Positions 54,401 to 64,000 of a stretch of 64,000 nucleotides of DNA are shown piece after piece; within the stretch, counting starts at the first letter, position 1, and every line of letters begins with the position of its first letter. The notes under the pieces were generated by a model that worked only from the letters and a program-made list of their open reading frames with translations, ran no database searches and was not told the origin of the DNA. Source of the DNA: Steinernema hermaphroditum (Eukaryota > Nematoda > Chromadorea > Rhabditida > Steinernematidae); NCBI GenBank assembly GCA_030435675.1, contig CM059621.1, positions 7,688,001 to 7,752,000 of the forward strand, given 5' to 3'. The translations under genes were made by a program, and so were the position numbers.

Positions 54401-57109
54401 GAAGAATTCAACAACATCCGAATGAATCTGCGCGAGTTTCTATCGAACAACGCAGAGATCAACGACTCATTCGACGAGAAAGATAAGACGCAGAATTTGG
54501 AACCGAAAATACTCGGAATGAAATGGCTATCGACGAAGGACATCATGGAATTGACAGCGAGTATCAAAAAGACGGAGAAAATTACGAAAAGGACAGTTGC
54601 CAGTCAAGCAGCAGCAGTCTACGACCCTATAGGACTACTAGCACCACTGCTCCTGCCAGCAAAACAATTTCAACAAAAACTCTGGCAAACGTACGAATGG
54701 GACGATCCGCTCAGTGAAGAAGAAGCCGCAACGTGGAACAGAATCACAAAGCGGATAGACGGCTTCTCGAAACATCTTCCAAGATCAATTGCGGACGTTC
54801 AATCGGTTGTAGATCTTGTGATCTTCTCGGACGCCAATGTTGACACGATGGCAGCATGCGGATACGTCGTCATTGGAGACCAGTCGCATCTTCTGATGTC
54901 CAAGACGAAACTAAAGAGCATTAGATCGAAGGCAACAATTCCTAAAATGGAAATGAACGCGGTTCTGCTCGGAATGCAACTCGCCACAGACATTCATAAG
55001 GAAATGCGGACAAAGATCACAGTTCGAAGAATGATCGCACTCACGGACTCGGAGATAGCGCGGGGATGGATTCAAGCGACGAAACCTCCTACGGAAGGCG
55101 GAATTTACGTCGAAAGACGGTGGCGGAAATTTCGAGAATTAGCGCATTCTCTGTCAAAGCAAAAAGTCAATATTCTTGTCGGATATGTGAACACAAAAAA
55201 CAATCCGGCGGACAGTGCAACACGAGGAGTCGAAAAACAGGAATTTAATGATCATATTTGGTGGAATGGACCCGGATACATAACAGAGGACATCAAGAAA
55301 TGGCCAGAACACTGCAAAATCGCACCGTTAACGGAGGAAGCAAACGCCGAAGAAGTAGAAACAGTACTGTGCAGCGAAACAGCAGAAGTTCGGCAAACAA
55401 TCTTCTGGAATCGAACAAATTCGCTTCGTAAACTCGCAAGTATCGTCGGCTACGTGATGCGTTTCGTGCGGAATTGCCTTAGACGACAATCGGACACGAC
55501 GAAAGCCAAATTCTTGCATTTAGACCTCGAACGGTACGGTTTCGGACGGAATTTAACGGCGTCAGACATAAGAATCGCCAGGGAAACCATCGTGCGATCT
55601 CATCAGCACGAAACAGACATGGAGGGAAGACTGAAAGAACTCAAGCATCTAGATCTTTTCAAGGACGAGCGGAACATCTGGCGATGCGGAGGGCGTCTTC
55701 GACGAGCAAAACTCCCAGAGGCGACGAAGTTCCCGATCTTAGTGGATTCAAAGTCAGTTTTGGCGGAACTCATCGTGCGAGAAGAACACTCAACGCTGGG
55801 CGAACGACCTCTACACCGTTCGAATCGGTCAACAACGGCAGCAGTCAGAGAGACGTACTGGATTCCATCGTTACGTCGGGTCGTCAGGAAGATCATCGGA
55901 CGATGCGTCGAATGTGAGCGATACAACAACGGACCACTGCCGTATCCAAATTCGCCAGATCTTCCGGAGCGGAGAGTCGTTAGGGCTCGACCTTTCCAGC
56001 ACTGCGGACTAGATTACTTTGGTCCTTTGGACTACAAACACGGTCAAGACACGGCGAAAGCATACGGTCTCATCATCACGTGTACGGTTACCCGCATGAT
56101 ACACTTGGAAGTGGTAACGGACATGACGACAAATACCTTTTTGAAAGCAATTACTCGATTTATTTCACGTAGAGGAGTTCCAGATTCCATAACGTGCGAT
56201 AATGCACCGACTTTCAAGCAGGGAGCGGAAGTTATCGAAGCGCTGTTCAATGAAGAAGAAGAAGACTCCGAATTTATGAGGTTTTTTGCGGAAAAAACGA
56301 TCGAATGGAAGCGGATTACGCCGTACAGTCCGTGGCAAGGCGGATTTTATGAGCGGCTGATCCAAGATGTTAAACGGTGCTTCCACAAAGCCACCAAACG
56401 GACCCTACTGAACCATACGGATTTAATGACGATCTTCACGGAAATCGAGGCGATTTTGAACAGTCGTCCTCTCACTTACATGGACGCAAGCATGGACGAA
56501 GCTCCGATTCTACGACCAATAGATTTTTATCAACGCGACATGGTCTTACGGCTTCCAAATGGAGAAGATAACGGGAACGACTCTGTTTACATGGATTCCG
56601 ATGAGTCGCCAGCCTTCCGTTCTCGGCACGAAGCAATCGAAGCACTCAAATCGTCACGAATGTTCGTCGAAAAGTTTTGGAAGATTTTTTACCACGAATA
56701 CCTGACAAGTCTGAGAGAGAAGCATCGCACTGGCATCCGGCAAGGGCGAACGAAGAACGTGGAACTGAAGATCGGAATGATGGTGCTCTTAGAAGACGAA
56801 AATCAGCCGAAGCGCAACTGGAAGCTCGGACGAATCTTACACAAGACGATCGGTTCGGACGGCAAGATCAGAGAAGTCACGCTGAAGCTTGGGAATCGGG
56901 AAACTGTGAAGCGCCCAGTAAATCGAATCATTCCATTAGAAATCGGTGAGGAGAAGATGGAGGAGGAACAAGAAGTCGAAAACAACTCGGGAGAAGCAGA
57001 AGTGGACGCTGTGCCAAGCAGTGATGCAAGTTTGGATAACGGACAGCGGCGGAATCATCGGTACAACCTTCGTCCTCGGAACAAGGTGGACTACAGGAAG
57101 AAGTGGTAA
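51467..57109 (+). CDS. BEL/Pao gag-pol polyprotein, intact frame
   Basis: 1880 residues from the first ATG at 51467. The frame is also open 20 codons upstream without an ATG. Gag carries a DUF1759-type region (PKFYGDIWDFRRF, from about residue 150). Zinc knuckles (CELCDMVGHGAERC, CFRCLKRGHRTVQC, CSLCNGNHHTAIC) lie at about 373-438, and the retropepsin ILDSGSNKTYV at about 518. The reverse transcriptase spans about 830-960, with VRIVFDAS, VSDVEKAF and NTYVDNVLF. RNase H follows (IFSDANVDT at about 1120). The integrase has an HHCC region near 1440-1490 and a DDE triad (LDYFGP near 1514, CDNAPTF near 1578, FYERLIQ near 1623). No internal stop or frameshift is present. It copies the element through RNA and inserts it. 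Confidence 0.93.
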   Translation: MSGDNFEVFTGTVMMKQIQEFRRRCDRGEKYLMKVFTERKEWPEEANAKIAKVKVVLKRIGEHLGHIDVAYKEFVDQFERLESLQKAEVEFTAITTDAESVIDRLTDVQEDLADYLAELEFSDSQQMPVKAKMDFNSDRTDGRDRDPPVTQIPKFYGDIWDFRRFIIMFKDNYDKEKYSKTYRFNQLLLSVGGDAQRAIQSLEPRAENYDKALKILETRFGNEEELVEELYVRLRQLKCKDNSVRGQRQLLDDIVAIYDQMKRTNQPVDNRETWFRIVEKFPFPTQRILTKEYSYDKNNVRLLLEQLEDILMKLARQKRTEEEIHLRSEMNGTRYSARNEQPRFGEFHSQKNRFERSDTAEETHNTWKERPQTGCELCDMVGHGAERCQKYQSKEERREVVMSDGRCFRCLKRGHRTVQCNQPKCSLCNGNHHTAICFAKTEKPFRTSNVLGAPFHEQRGPTVVRKTSAESRHVLCTTQSDSSKEQQRTSGHSYVLAGQAMIWNAATRKYEKITVILDSGSNKTYVSADTAAKYDLKSLGKSTMAVQAFGQRTASEETCEIRHIDLMTSNGMKVQLEATEKQTIVATGISRPEISGTDMERIKDLKLELSESKKARQIIRKPDLLIGTDYCWEFILGKPHKLPSGLYAVPTPFGAIITGKFDVIKSVDEGMIICSVAENNEEQQEVVTDQLHRETVKKMEKEWEEDKELTEFGGPSSEEKAKLEEKIWKDFRKTVEKREDGYYVQFPWKAEEMRIPTNWAIAIRRLKSVIRQYGSDDWVMSQYKQTFADQLEKGIIEEVTAETKRISENSVVHYLAHQPVITPQKDTTKVRIVFDASAHFKGAPSLNDAINQGPTMLPLIIGMHLRFRTGRIAIVSDVEKAFLQVKLQESDRDAVRFVWLKDASKPVDDNNVVVYRYRTIPFGINASPFLLAATINYHLRKYGDKRFAEEVIGNTYVDNVLFTCNTDKDGTKFYKCAKEEFNNIRMNLREFLSNNAEINDSFDEKDKTQNLEPKILGMKWLSTKDIMELTASIKKTEKITKRTVASQAAAVYDPIGLLAPLLLPAKQFQQKLWQTYEWDDPLSEEEAATWNRITKRIDGFSKHLPRSIADVQSVVDLVIFSDANVDTMAACGYVVIGDQSHLLMSKTKLKSIRSKATIPKMEMNAVLLGMQLATDIHKEMRTKITVRRMIALTDSEIARGWIQATKPPTEGGIYVERRWRKFRELAHSLSKQKVNILVGYVNTKNNPADSATRGVEKQEFNDHIWWNGPGYITEDIKKWPEHCKIAPLTEEANAEEVETVLCSETAEVRQTIFWNRTNSLRKLASIVGYVMRFVRNCLRRQSDTTKAKFLHLDLERYGFGRNLTASDIRIARETIVRSHQHETDMEGRLKELKHLDLFKDERNIWRCGGRLRRAKLPEATKFPILVDSKSVLAELIVREEHSTLGERPLHRSNRSTTAAVRETYWIPSLRRVVRKIIGRCVECERYNNGPLPYPNSPDLPERRVVRARPFQHCGLDYFGPLDYKHGQDTAKAYGLIITCTVTRMIHLEVVTDMTTNTFLKAITRFISRRGVPDSITCDNAPTFKQGAEVIEALFNEEEEDSEFMRFFAEKTIEWKRITPYSPWQGGFYERLIQDVKRCFHKATKRTLLNHTDLMTIFTEIEAILNSRPLTYMDASMDEAPILRPIDFYQRDMVLRLPNGEDNGNDSVYMDSDESPAFRSRHEAIEALKSSRMFVEKFWKIFYHEYLTSLREKHRTGIRQGRTKNVELKIGMMVLLEDENQPKRNWKLGRILHKTIGSDGKIREVTLKLGNRETVKRPVNRIIPLEIGEEKMEEEQEVENNSGEAEVDAVPSSDASLDNGQRRNHRYNLRPRNKVDYRKKW

Positions 57110-57523
57110 AAGAAAAAAAAAAATGATAAAAAGATACAAATGAAAAAAAAAAAAAAAAATGATATAAATGCGAGGAAAAGAAAAGGTAAAAATAGAAAAT
57201 GAGAAGGAAAAGAGAGAAAAAAAAAAGGATAAATTTCAAGTATTTTTTGTTTGCTTCAATATTATGTTGTATGTATCGGGCGGACATTACGGAAGTTACG
57301 GACAAGTCTTTCAAGTGTGGCGGTGGGAGGGCTCAACCAGTCGAGCGCGGTCTACGGTTCAATTCAAATATCGAAAATCAGATTTCTCGGAAAGTTCGCG
57401 GCGGTTATTTCGTTCAATGTTAGGATATCGACGACTGCTGATACGTACAAGGTGCAAGGTTCTACTGACGGTGTATCGATCTCGGGATTTGAAGCAGAAC
57501 ATATTCATCGTGTGAGGCGGGAC

Positions 57524-58177
57524 TGTCATCGCGACCAGTCGCTTCTGACCTTTTCTCTCTCGGAAACCACGGGATACACTGACTTCACGGACCACGGATG
57601 AGCTATGACGCGACGCGGAGGGACGAAAGCGCGATGAATACCAGATACAGATGTCTACGAGACGACACAACGGATGAGAAGGACCAGACTCATGGAAGCT
57701 TCGAGAAGGAAGTCTAGACAGACAGCGTGTTTGCAAAATCGATTCTTTGGGTCATGGTTGTTCGTGTATACCACCTGCGGGTTGGTCGTTTCGTGTTGCT
57801 GCGGTTTAACGTTATTGTGCAGGTGTTTGTGATCGGCGAATTAAAGTAGCCGTTTCATCGTGTTCTTGGTTTTGGTTGGAGTCTTCTGGACCTATAAGTA
57901 TTGCATTCGGGCGGTACGAGCTAGGTGGTGAAACTCTAGGTTGCGGACATTTGTCTTGACTCGATAGCGACAACATTCGGGTTGTCGTGAGCTCGAGGAG
58001 CAAGTGATATTGTAGGAGGCCGTTGCTTTGGCTAGTGCAACGGTTCACGGAGTGGATTATCCCGCGTGGCGCGATCGGTGCAGTCTATTCGAAGAAGAAT
58101 CGTGCATCAGTCGTTTGGCGAGCAGTAATCGGATTCTACTCAAGAAACACCTTTGGCAGCGGTCAGCCGCCGTTTTA
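57524..58177 (+). repeat. 3' LTR of the BEL/Pao element
   Basis: 654 bp, same as the 5' LTR. It follows a short purine-rich stretch (GAGGCGGGAC) that could be the polypurine tract. Confidence 0.9.
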
Positions 58178-58182
58178 AAGAG
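58178..58182 (+). repeat. Target site duplication (right) of the BEL/Pao element
   Basis: AAGAG, matching 50682-50686. Confidence 0.8.
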
Positions 58183-58253
58183 TACACCTTTACGAAACTG
58201 CAAAAAGTACACCTTTATGTCTGAAACGACCAAAACCATCTGAACAATTCTAC

Positions 58254-59112
58254 TCAAAGAAGATCAAGAGATTTCTTCTCGAAATTGTAACAAACTTCCT
58301 GGATCTGGCGTTTCATGTCCAGCGCCAACGTCGGGTTTCGGTCCTCAACTGTCTTGAGGCAGCAAGCGACTTCATCGGCAAAGTGTTCGTACTTGTTTTT
58401 CTTATTCTCCTCAGCGAGAGTTCGCAGTACGGACGCCATCCGCGCGGCTGGAGCGTTGTTCGCGTCTACGCTTCCTAATTGGTGTGTGGATCTCGCTGTT
58501 GAACGCATCGTCGAGGTCGTCTTCCACGGCGGAAGAGAGAGAGAGAGTGCTCGCAGTTGAAAGTGGTCTTTGTGAATCGCTTTCAACGGGCGATTTCTGT
58601 GCGGAGGACGAGTAGAGATCCTGGCTGCCCATTCCAAGGACTCTACGGGATCTACAAATCAGAAGGTGATAGATATATACTCGACAAAAACATACATGTC
58701 CAGATCGCTTTCATTCTCAAGGAGGAACTCAAGTTCATCGGCGAAGATGAATTTATCCTCCCTTTTCTTGCTCTTCGCGCCATCTCCAGTGTTTCCCATC
58801 GCCTTCTTGGCACTCTTCAATCTTCTCATGTAGGAATCCTTCAGATTCTTAAAAATATTTTGTATGTCTTCGCCTGAAAGAGCAAATTAAGAGATAACTG
58901 GTCAGAAAACACAAACCTTTCAGCGACAGACTGTGCAGCTCATTAACTTGGTTCGAAATTTCGAGGTAGGCAGCAGACTTTTCGGCGTCGAGCTTGTACC
59001 CCCTCGATTTCACCTTCCACAGGATGTCCTTATGCTTCACAAGGTCGATGATGTGTGCCTTGACATCATCAGTCACCTTCACAGCACCAGCTGCTTCGTT
59101 GTTCTGCTGCAT
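58254..59112 (-). pseudogene. MADF/BESS-type DNA-binding gene of the Harbinger element, probably frameshifted
   Basis: ATG at 59112. Exon 1 (59112-58917) starts a MADF domain (VKAHIIDLVKHKDILWKVKS), and exon 2 (from 58873) completes it with KNLKDSYMRRLKSAKK. Then a Ser-rich basic linker (RKRRREQRSSR) follows. A BESS-like motif (EHFADEVACCLKTVED, RQIQEVCYNFEKKSLDLL) ends at 58254. The linker and the BESS end lie in two different frames near 58440-58470, and I find no intron that joins them, so a 1 bp indel is likely. Second ORFs of this kind (Myb/SANT or MADF) accompany Harbinger transposases and help target DNA. Confidence 0.7.
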
Positions 59113-59324
59113 CGTGTGCCTGAAATGCGAAAAATCGCAAGTTAAAATTGAAAACCATCGCGAAAACGACACGAATGCACGGAAAACTCAGTCCACAAAC
59201 GTGGAAAACGCGATATATGTTCGACAAAGCACTACGGATGAGCGACGAAATTCATCAAAACGGCAAAAAACACCCAGCTGAGCACAAATGAAGGCTCAGA
59301 AGTGAAGATCTCGCCGGTAGACCG

Positions 59325-59606
59325 GCCGCGCAGAGCTACGCGACTGTGCGACACATGTTGTGTCGCTCGGACGGCTGAGCGACGCAAAAAACGTGTCGCG
59401 CAGTCGCGCAGCTACGCGACAGTCGCGCAGACTATAATAGGTTTCTACGTGTCGCACAGTCGCGTAGCTGCGCGACACGAATTTTGTGTCGCGCAGTCGC
59501 GCAGCTACGCGACGCGTCGCGCAGACTATAATAGGTTTTCGCGTGTCGCGCAGCTGCGCGACTGCGCGACACAACTTTACAATGCTACGCGACACTGTCG
59601 CGCAGA
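59325..59606. repeat. Right subterminal array of CGCGAC motifs
   Basis: About 280 bp of CTGCGCGAC, GTCGCGCAG, TACGCGAC and GCGACACAAC units in alternating orientation, mirroring the left array. Confidence 0.7.
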
Positions 59607-59623
59607 CTATAATAGGCCCTTAA

Positions 59624-62600
59624 TATTCAAATGTTTCGATCTTAACTATCTGAGTACTGAATGACGACCGTCATCATAGTTCGCCTCCACACTGCTATAA
59701 ATGGCGAAACCTCTCATTCATCTAGGCGTTACGGTGGCTGTCGAAAGTCGAGCGCGGTGTTCGAAAAATGTGAAGTTTTTAAGTGTCCCTTCTTCTTGTA
59801 AGCCCCTTTGTGAGAACAAAACAGATGAGTTCATCTCGTATTTCTTTTATCCCGCCACGGCCTTTCTGTTTCTCTGCAATGTTTTCCAAAGCTATCTGGA
59901 ATGACTTGCAAACGAGATTCCCATGCCCTTTTTTAAGCTTAAAAAATTTTCTCAAAGATGAAAAATCGAATTATTTTCCTGAATTTTGGATGAATAATAT
60001 TAAAATGTAATTACTAGACTGTTGAATACGACAAGAAACATACCCAGTCGGCCCATCTCAGAGATCATTCCGGAGGTTCTCTCTATTTTGCCGACTCCCC
60101 ACTGTACAGTCGTTATTCCCTCCGCCTCATTTTTCCACGAGCTCAGTGCTTCTTCTTGTGAGCCCTTTTCTGAGAACAAAACAGATGAGTTCATGTCGTA
60201 TTTATTTCATCTCACCACGTTCCCTGCACTCCTCAAAGAACCGAAGATCCCCGTGTGGGAGATATATAGCTTTCGTAGGCTTTACTTTCTCTAAGCCATC
60301 CTCTGCACTTCGATCCATCCGTTTCATCTCCTTTCTTCTCATCATCTTTGTTTTTCCGCAACACTGACTCTTTCTGTTTTCATCGGAATTAGATGGTCAT
60401 ACGTTCACCTCCCTCCCCAAGTCTCCCACGCAGTTCTTTCCGTAGATACTTGTGAAAACTGTTTTACTATAAGAACGCTACTTCATTACATCATAGCAGC
60501 TGGCCTCCCTCATTGACTTTTCCACACGGGAAGCTTTGTATCGGCTTCAATCATTTAAGAAGAGTCCAAACGCAGCGGGACAAAAGGGAACTTGTAGTCA
60601 CGTGGATTGGAATTGAAAGGCGCCATTTGGAGTGACCGAACTAAAGCTTTCATGGATTCATCGCCTTTGTTTCATTTGTCCATCCAGTGCTACATAAATT
60701 CGATGCAGAATGCAGTGCAAAATCATATACGCACTAAAACGGTCGTCTTTGAGCCACCTATTCTTCGGCCAAAGTGAACCCACAGAGAATGACTTCCCCT
60801 GGGTTTTACCATGATTGACACTTTCTTCTCTATCTATCGTAGTCTGTAACTTACGAGGAGGACACTTTTTGTTGAACGAGGTCAAGGACGGTGCTTTCCC
60901 TAGAGGACAAGAAGAAGGAAGCGTCTGGCGAGCGGATTAACCTGTCCTCTCGTGGCCTGAATCTGCACTTAGCGCCTCTTACCCATGTTTTCCCCTCCTT
61001 CTCCCTCATTGTTGGGTCTTCACTCATTCAGCATCGGACGTCAGAATCATTCCCCATTTCTTTTGCTTCTTCTGTCGCGAAATATTCCATTTCTTGCGAA
61101 GGAAATTCTTCTGAAACTCTTCCTTTCTACTGTAGTTATTGTGTTAGTTGCCTGATCGTAGCTTTATCGTAAACGGTCCGTTATTCCAAGGCGATGATGT
61201 CGATGCCCCTGTCATATGGACTCCATATCTCTTCTGCAAACACCCAGATGAAATCCCATCGGTTGTTTCAGGAATGTTCCATCTTCCATAAAGTCTTCCG
61301 TTCTTTTCAAATATACAAATTTTCTGTTGATTCGTCTAGACGAACTAGCGCCAGGAACTCTCTTCCCATGAATGCCCTTGGACAAGTTGCTCATCAACAT
61401 TCTTTAGGCGGTCTTCAAAAGATGCGATAACATCAATTTCGAAACCTTTAGGCTACTTTTAAACCTCTATTAGAACTGACGAAATTGTTGTTTTCTTCAT
61501 AACCTGGAACTGCCGGAAACATGTCTCAAGAAATCGTCTTCCTTGCGCAAATCTCGCTGCCACTGGGTTCTATTGTACCATACGGTAAAGGACAGTAGAC
61601 TAGCGTAGACGTACTGAACTATGAGTGGTCCTTTTGATGTGAATTGTTGTGATTACGTCTCAAGCATACCTGAAAAGAAATGATATCATCTATATCTCAA
61701 AATGACTAATGGAGGAGGAGATGGCACTCCTTCGGATGGAACCCCCTAATTGTGATTCATTTTTATATTTACATTTATTAGCTATCTCGGTTCATGGTTC
61801 ACGAACGTTTACGTTTACAATGTTCGTTATTCGAAGCTTCGAATGACGACTGTGATTCATTCGAAGGCGAAAATATGAAGTAATTAGCTTGTGATCGTAG
61901 TCTTCGATAATATTTGTTTCGCGTGAAAGAGTATAAACATTTCTCTTCCATCGCCTTCCGGGCCCGTTCCTGTCAGATCTATTGTAACGTCACCAGAAGC
62001 ACGGAAAGAAAAGTCAATTCGAATCAAGTTTCAGATTCGATTCACCTGTCGTTTTCTCTGAATCGCATTTTTAAGTCATTCAAAGTCAAACTTTGGCGCC
62101 TTCATTTCCTTGTGCCTCCGAGTTAATTAACTCCCGTCTCCCGTTTCGAGTTGCCAGATGTTCGTCGCGTTCTGCCGCGTTCTCTAGGAATTGAGGCTGT
62201 TCTATCTTCTGTACGAGCATCTGCTCAAGGTGACATAATCAGCGCTTTCCTAGAATTCTCCTTTGCTGTATCGTTGTTTTCAAGCTAGACACATGCATAT
62301 CGAAAACATATCATTAGGGTCGCATCTAATGCGCCTAGATTCGCGCCTCCGCGAGATAATCTAATTCGCCACCAAACAGGAATAGTCTTTGGCCATGTGG
62401 CCGAACTTGGCGACGTCTATTTCCATGGATTCTCACTTCGAACTTCGCTGTTATGTCTCGGTTCTCGGTTATTTGTTTTTCTTAATTTCATTTCCCCACA
62501 AACTACGACACCCCTTTCAGAAAGGGCGCCTTGGACTGCAACGTTTCATTTTTTCCGATTCATACGTTCTCTGTAATCACCTCGTCTGGCCTTCTCCAGA

Positions 62601-62875
62601 CGACCTCCATTATAAGTACCTCCCTTGCCTATGTTTTCGAAGGATTATCTTCCCACTAGGCGCTTGTCTCACCTGCTGCCGAAACAGCTGCCTCTTGTCC
62701 AAGTCGTATTTCTGGCAAAGATGGAGAACTGGCCATCCAATCTGCGTTCACTACAGTACCACTTTCTTTTCCGTTGTAAACAGCGAGTCAGACGCGAGAA
62801 GTTGGCAGAGTTCTGCGCAAAACAACTCGATTAGGAGTGGAGAGAAATTCATTCCTTTGCCTAGGTTCCGTCGCC
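59624..62875. other. Intergenic, includes a diverged 75 bp direct repeat
   Basis: 59794-59866 and 60149-60220 share GAGAACAAAACAGATGAGTT and flanking sequence with a few changes. No gene, RNA or transposon is supported in this 3.2 kb. Confidence 0.45.
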
Positions 62876-64000
62876 ATGAGGCCCGGAAACTCGACGTCCC
62901 TGAATCTGGTCTACACGATCGGCGTTGAGGTGGAACTCGTCCTCTACGTCATCCAGGCCGTCCTCGCCGTTTACTTCATCCTGCGTCTGAAGAACATTTC
63001 GCTGATGCATGTCAATCTCAGAGTCATCTTGGTGAGTGAAATATTCGAGTTGATAGTGGGCGAGATGGGTCACTCTGAGGGAGAAACTACGGTTCGCTCG
63101 AAGACGTTTCCATGGCAAAAGCCACGCCACACTCAAAACATGTTTTTATAATTTTTGTACTCAGGTGTCGCTAGTACGTGAAAAGAGGAAAATACAAGGG
63201 CATGTGTATAGGATAACCCGTTTACAAGAAGCCTATTTCAGTGCAACGTTCCAATGATCTACTTGATATTCACTCCAGTTCGGCTGTACTTCATAATCGA
63301 ATACTTGATCACCTACTTCACAAACGGAAAGCTGGAGAAGTGGGTGATCCTCGCTCGAACCACCTCTAACCGTTCTCTGCAGTTCATCGTTTGAAAGGTG
63401 CCTCGTGATACGCTTCTTCTACGACATGGCCATCAACGTGCTGGCCTTCACCATCCCCATGCTGGCACTGGAGAGGGCGATCGCCACCCTCAAGTCCGGA
63501 CGATACGAAACATGCGAGAAGCCGTGGCTCGGGTTTGGCATCGTCGCAGGCATGGTGAGTGGATAGGAGATGGACCCAAATGGGCCGTATTCTGGCCACT
63601 GTGACCACCGTATCTATGTCCAATCCTTACAGTACTGCATCGGATTCGCCTACTCTCTCGTCTTCGTGTGGTACGACTACACGCACAACTACGATGCGTA
63701 CTCTCGGATGCCCTCGTGCCATCTCATGTTCACCAACCCCGGCGTCATGTTCTACTTGGCCGTCGCCTGCTGCGTCGGATTCGGCGTCGCCATGACCGTA
63801 AGCATCGCCGCCCCATCGACGCCCCCACATCGACTTTCAGCTCCTCTACGGGCTCTATCTCTTCAACCTCATGAAACAGAAACAACACGGAAGACAGAAC
63901 CTCGCCGCGCGCTACCAGTACGCCGAGAATGTCGCCACCCTGAGGGTGCTCGTGCCTACCGTAACCGGCTACCTGGTCTCTCTGGTCATATCGATGACTC
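62876..64000 (+). CDS. Sra/Srab/Sre-like seven-transmembrane chemoreceptor (partial, continues past the window)
   Basis: Exon 1 62876-63031 (MRPGNSTSLNLVYTIG, TM1), then exons from 63242. Key motifs: RCLVIRFFYDMAINV at TM3 and ALERAIATLKSGRYE, the ERxxAT...YE signature of the Sra/Srab/Sre group. YCIGFAYSLVFVWYDY follows, then LAARYQYAENVATLRVL before TM6. The intron near 63320 uses GTGGGT...TGCAG with phase 2. The gene runs off the window at 64000, so TM7 and the stop are not seen. The predicted place is sensory cilia. Which of the three families it belongs to cannot be fixed. Confidence 0.75.

Larger units (their letters stand above)
50687..58177 (+). mobile_element. BEL/Pao LTR retrotransposon, complete
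   Basis: Full element with 654 bp LTRs (50687-51340 and 57524-58177), a 5 bp AAGAG target duplication, a primer binding site, and a single gag-pol frame. The insertion site is inside the Harbinger element. The LTRs look identical over their whole length, which points to a very recent insertion. Confidence 0.93.
49660..59620 (-). mobile_element. PIF/Harbinger DNA transposon, interrupted
   Basis: Ends AGGGCCTTTTATAGTCTGCG (49660) and the complement of AGGGCCTATTATAGTCTGCG at 59620, flanked on both sides by TAA (49657-49659 and 59621-59623). A 3 bp TWA duplication is the Harbinger hallmark. Without the inserted retrotransposon it is about 2,465 bp. It carries a MADF/BESS-type gene (58254-59112) and a transposase remnant (50079-50609), both on the minus strand. 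Both ends carry arrays of CGCGAC motifs. Confidence 0.88.

Overview
The window is nuclear DNA from a nematode, most likely a free-living or entomopathogenic rhabditid-type worm; I cannot name the genus. The evidence is a cuticle collagen, an innexin, two nematode-type serpentine chemoreceptors (Srx-like and Sra/Srab/Sre-like), a nematode-type CK1 kinase, and introns that are mostly 38-50 nt long with GT...AG ends. Gene models below were built by joining reading frames across such introns; exon boundaries given as exact positions were checked for phase by hand.

Layout. 1-1314 (+): the 3' end of an SMC3-type cohesin ATPase. 1474-2615 (-): two small membrane or surface proteins. 3062-9135 (-): an ADAMTS metalloprotease with about 14 thrombospondin repeats. 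9136-14139: non-coding. 14140-17730: four members of a family of tiny basic proteins that I do not recognise, then a four-cysteine secreted protein. 18049-21524 (-): a DSL-ligand-like membrane protein, a second four-cysteine secreted protein and a collagen. 22083-29164 (-): two complete Discs-large (L27-PDZ-PDZ-PDZ-SH3-GUK) genes in tandem. 29165-34242: non-coding. 34243-36785 (-): three secreted proteins (Cys-Tyr-Thr-Pro repeats, Tyr/Pro/Gly-rich, one TSP1 domain). 37671-38653 (+): an HP1-like chromo/chromoshadow protein. 38824 and 43118 (+): two near-identical Gly/Ser-rich mini-genes flanking an innexin and a CK1-family kinase (both -). 44607-45314: an inverted-repeat element. 45370-46610 (+): an Srx-like receptor. 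47389-48546 (-): two more tiny basic protein genes. 49660-59620: a PIF/Harbinger DNA transposon split by a 7.5 kb BEL/Pao LTR retrotransposon. 62876-64000 (+): the start of a second chemoreceptor.

The most unusual items are the six-member family of 48-65 residue basic proteins with a shared Phe-Ser/Thr, Lys/Arg-rich helix and CxxxC core; the tandem duplication of Discs-large, which is single copy in C. elegans; the SMC3 with a degenerate ABC signature; and the nested transposons, in which the retrotransposon has LTRs that look identical, an exact tRNA-Gly primer site and one open gag-pol frame. Several short genes share a TATA box followed about 25-30 nt later by a CAGT-like initiator.

The genes do not form one pathway. 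Cell polarity and matrix genes (dlg, ADAMTS, collagen, innexin, TSP1) are mixed with chromatin genes (SMC3, HP1) and lineage-specific small genes.
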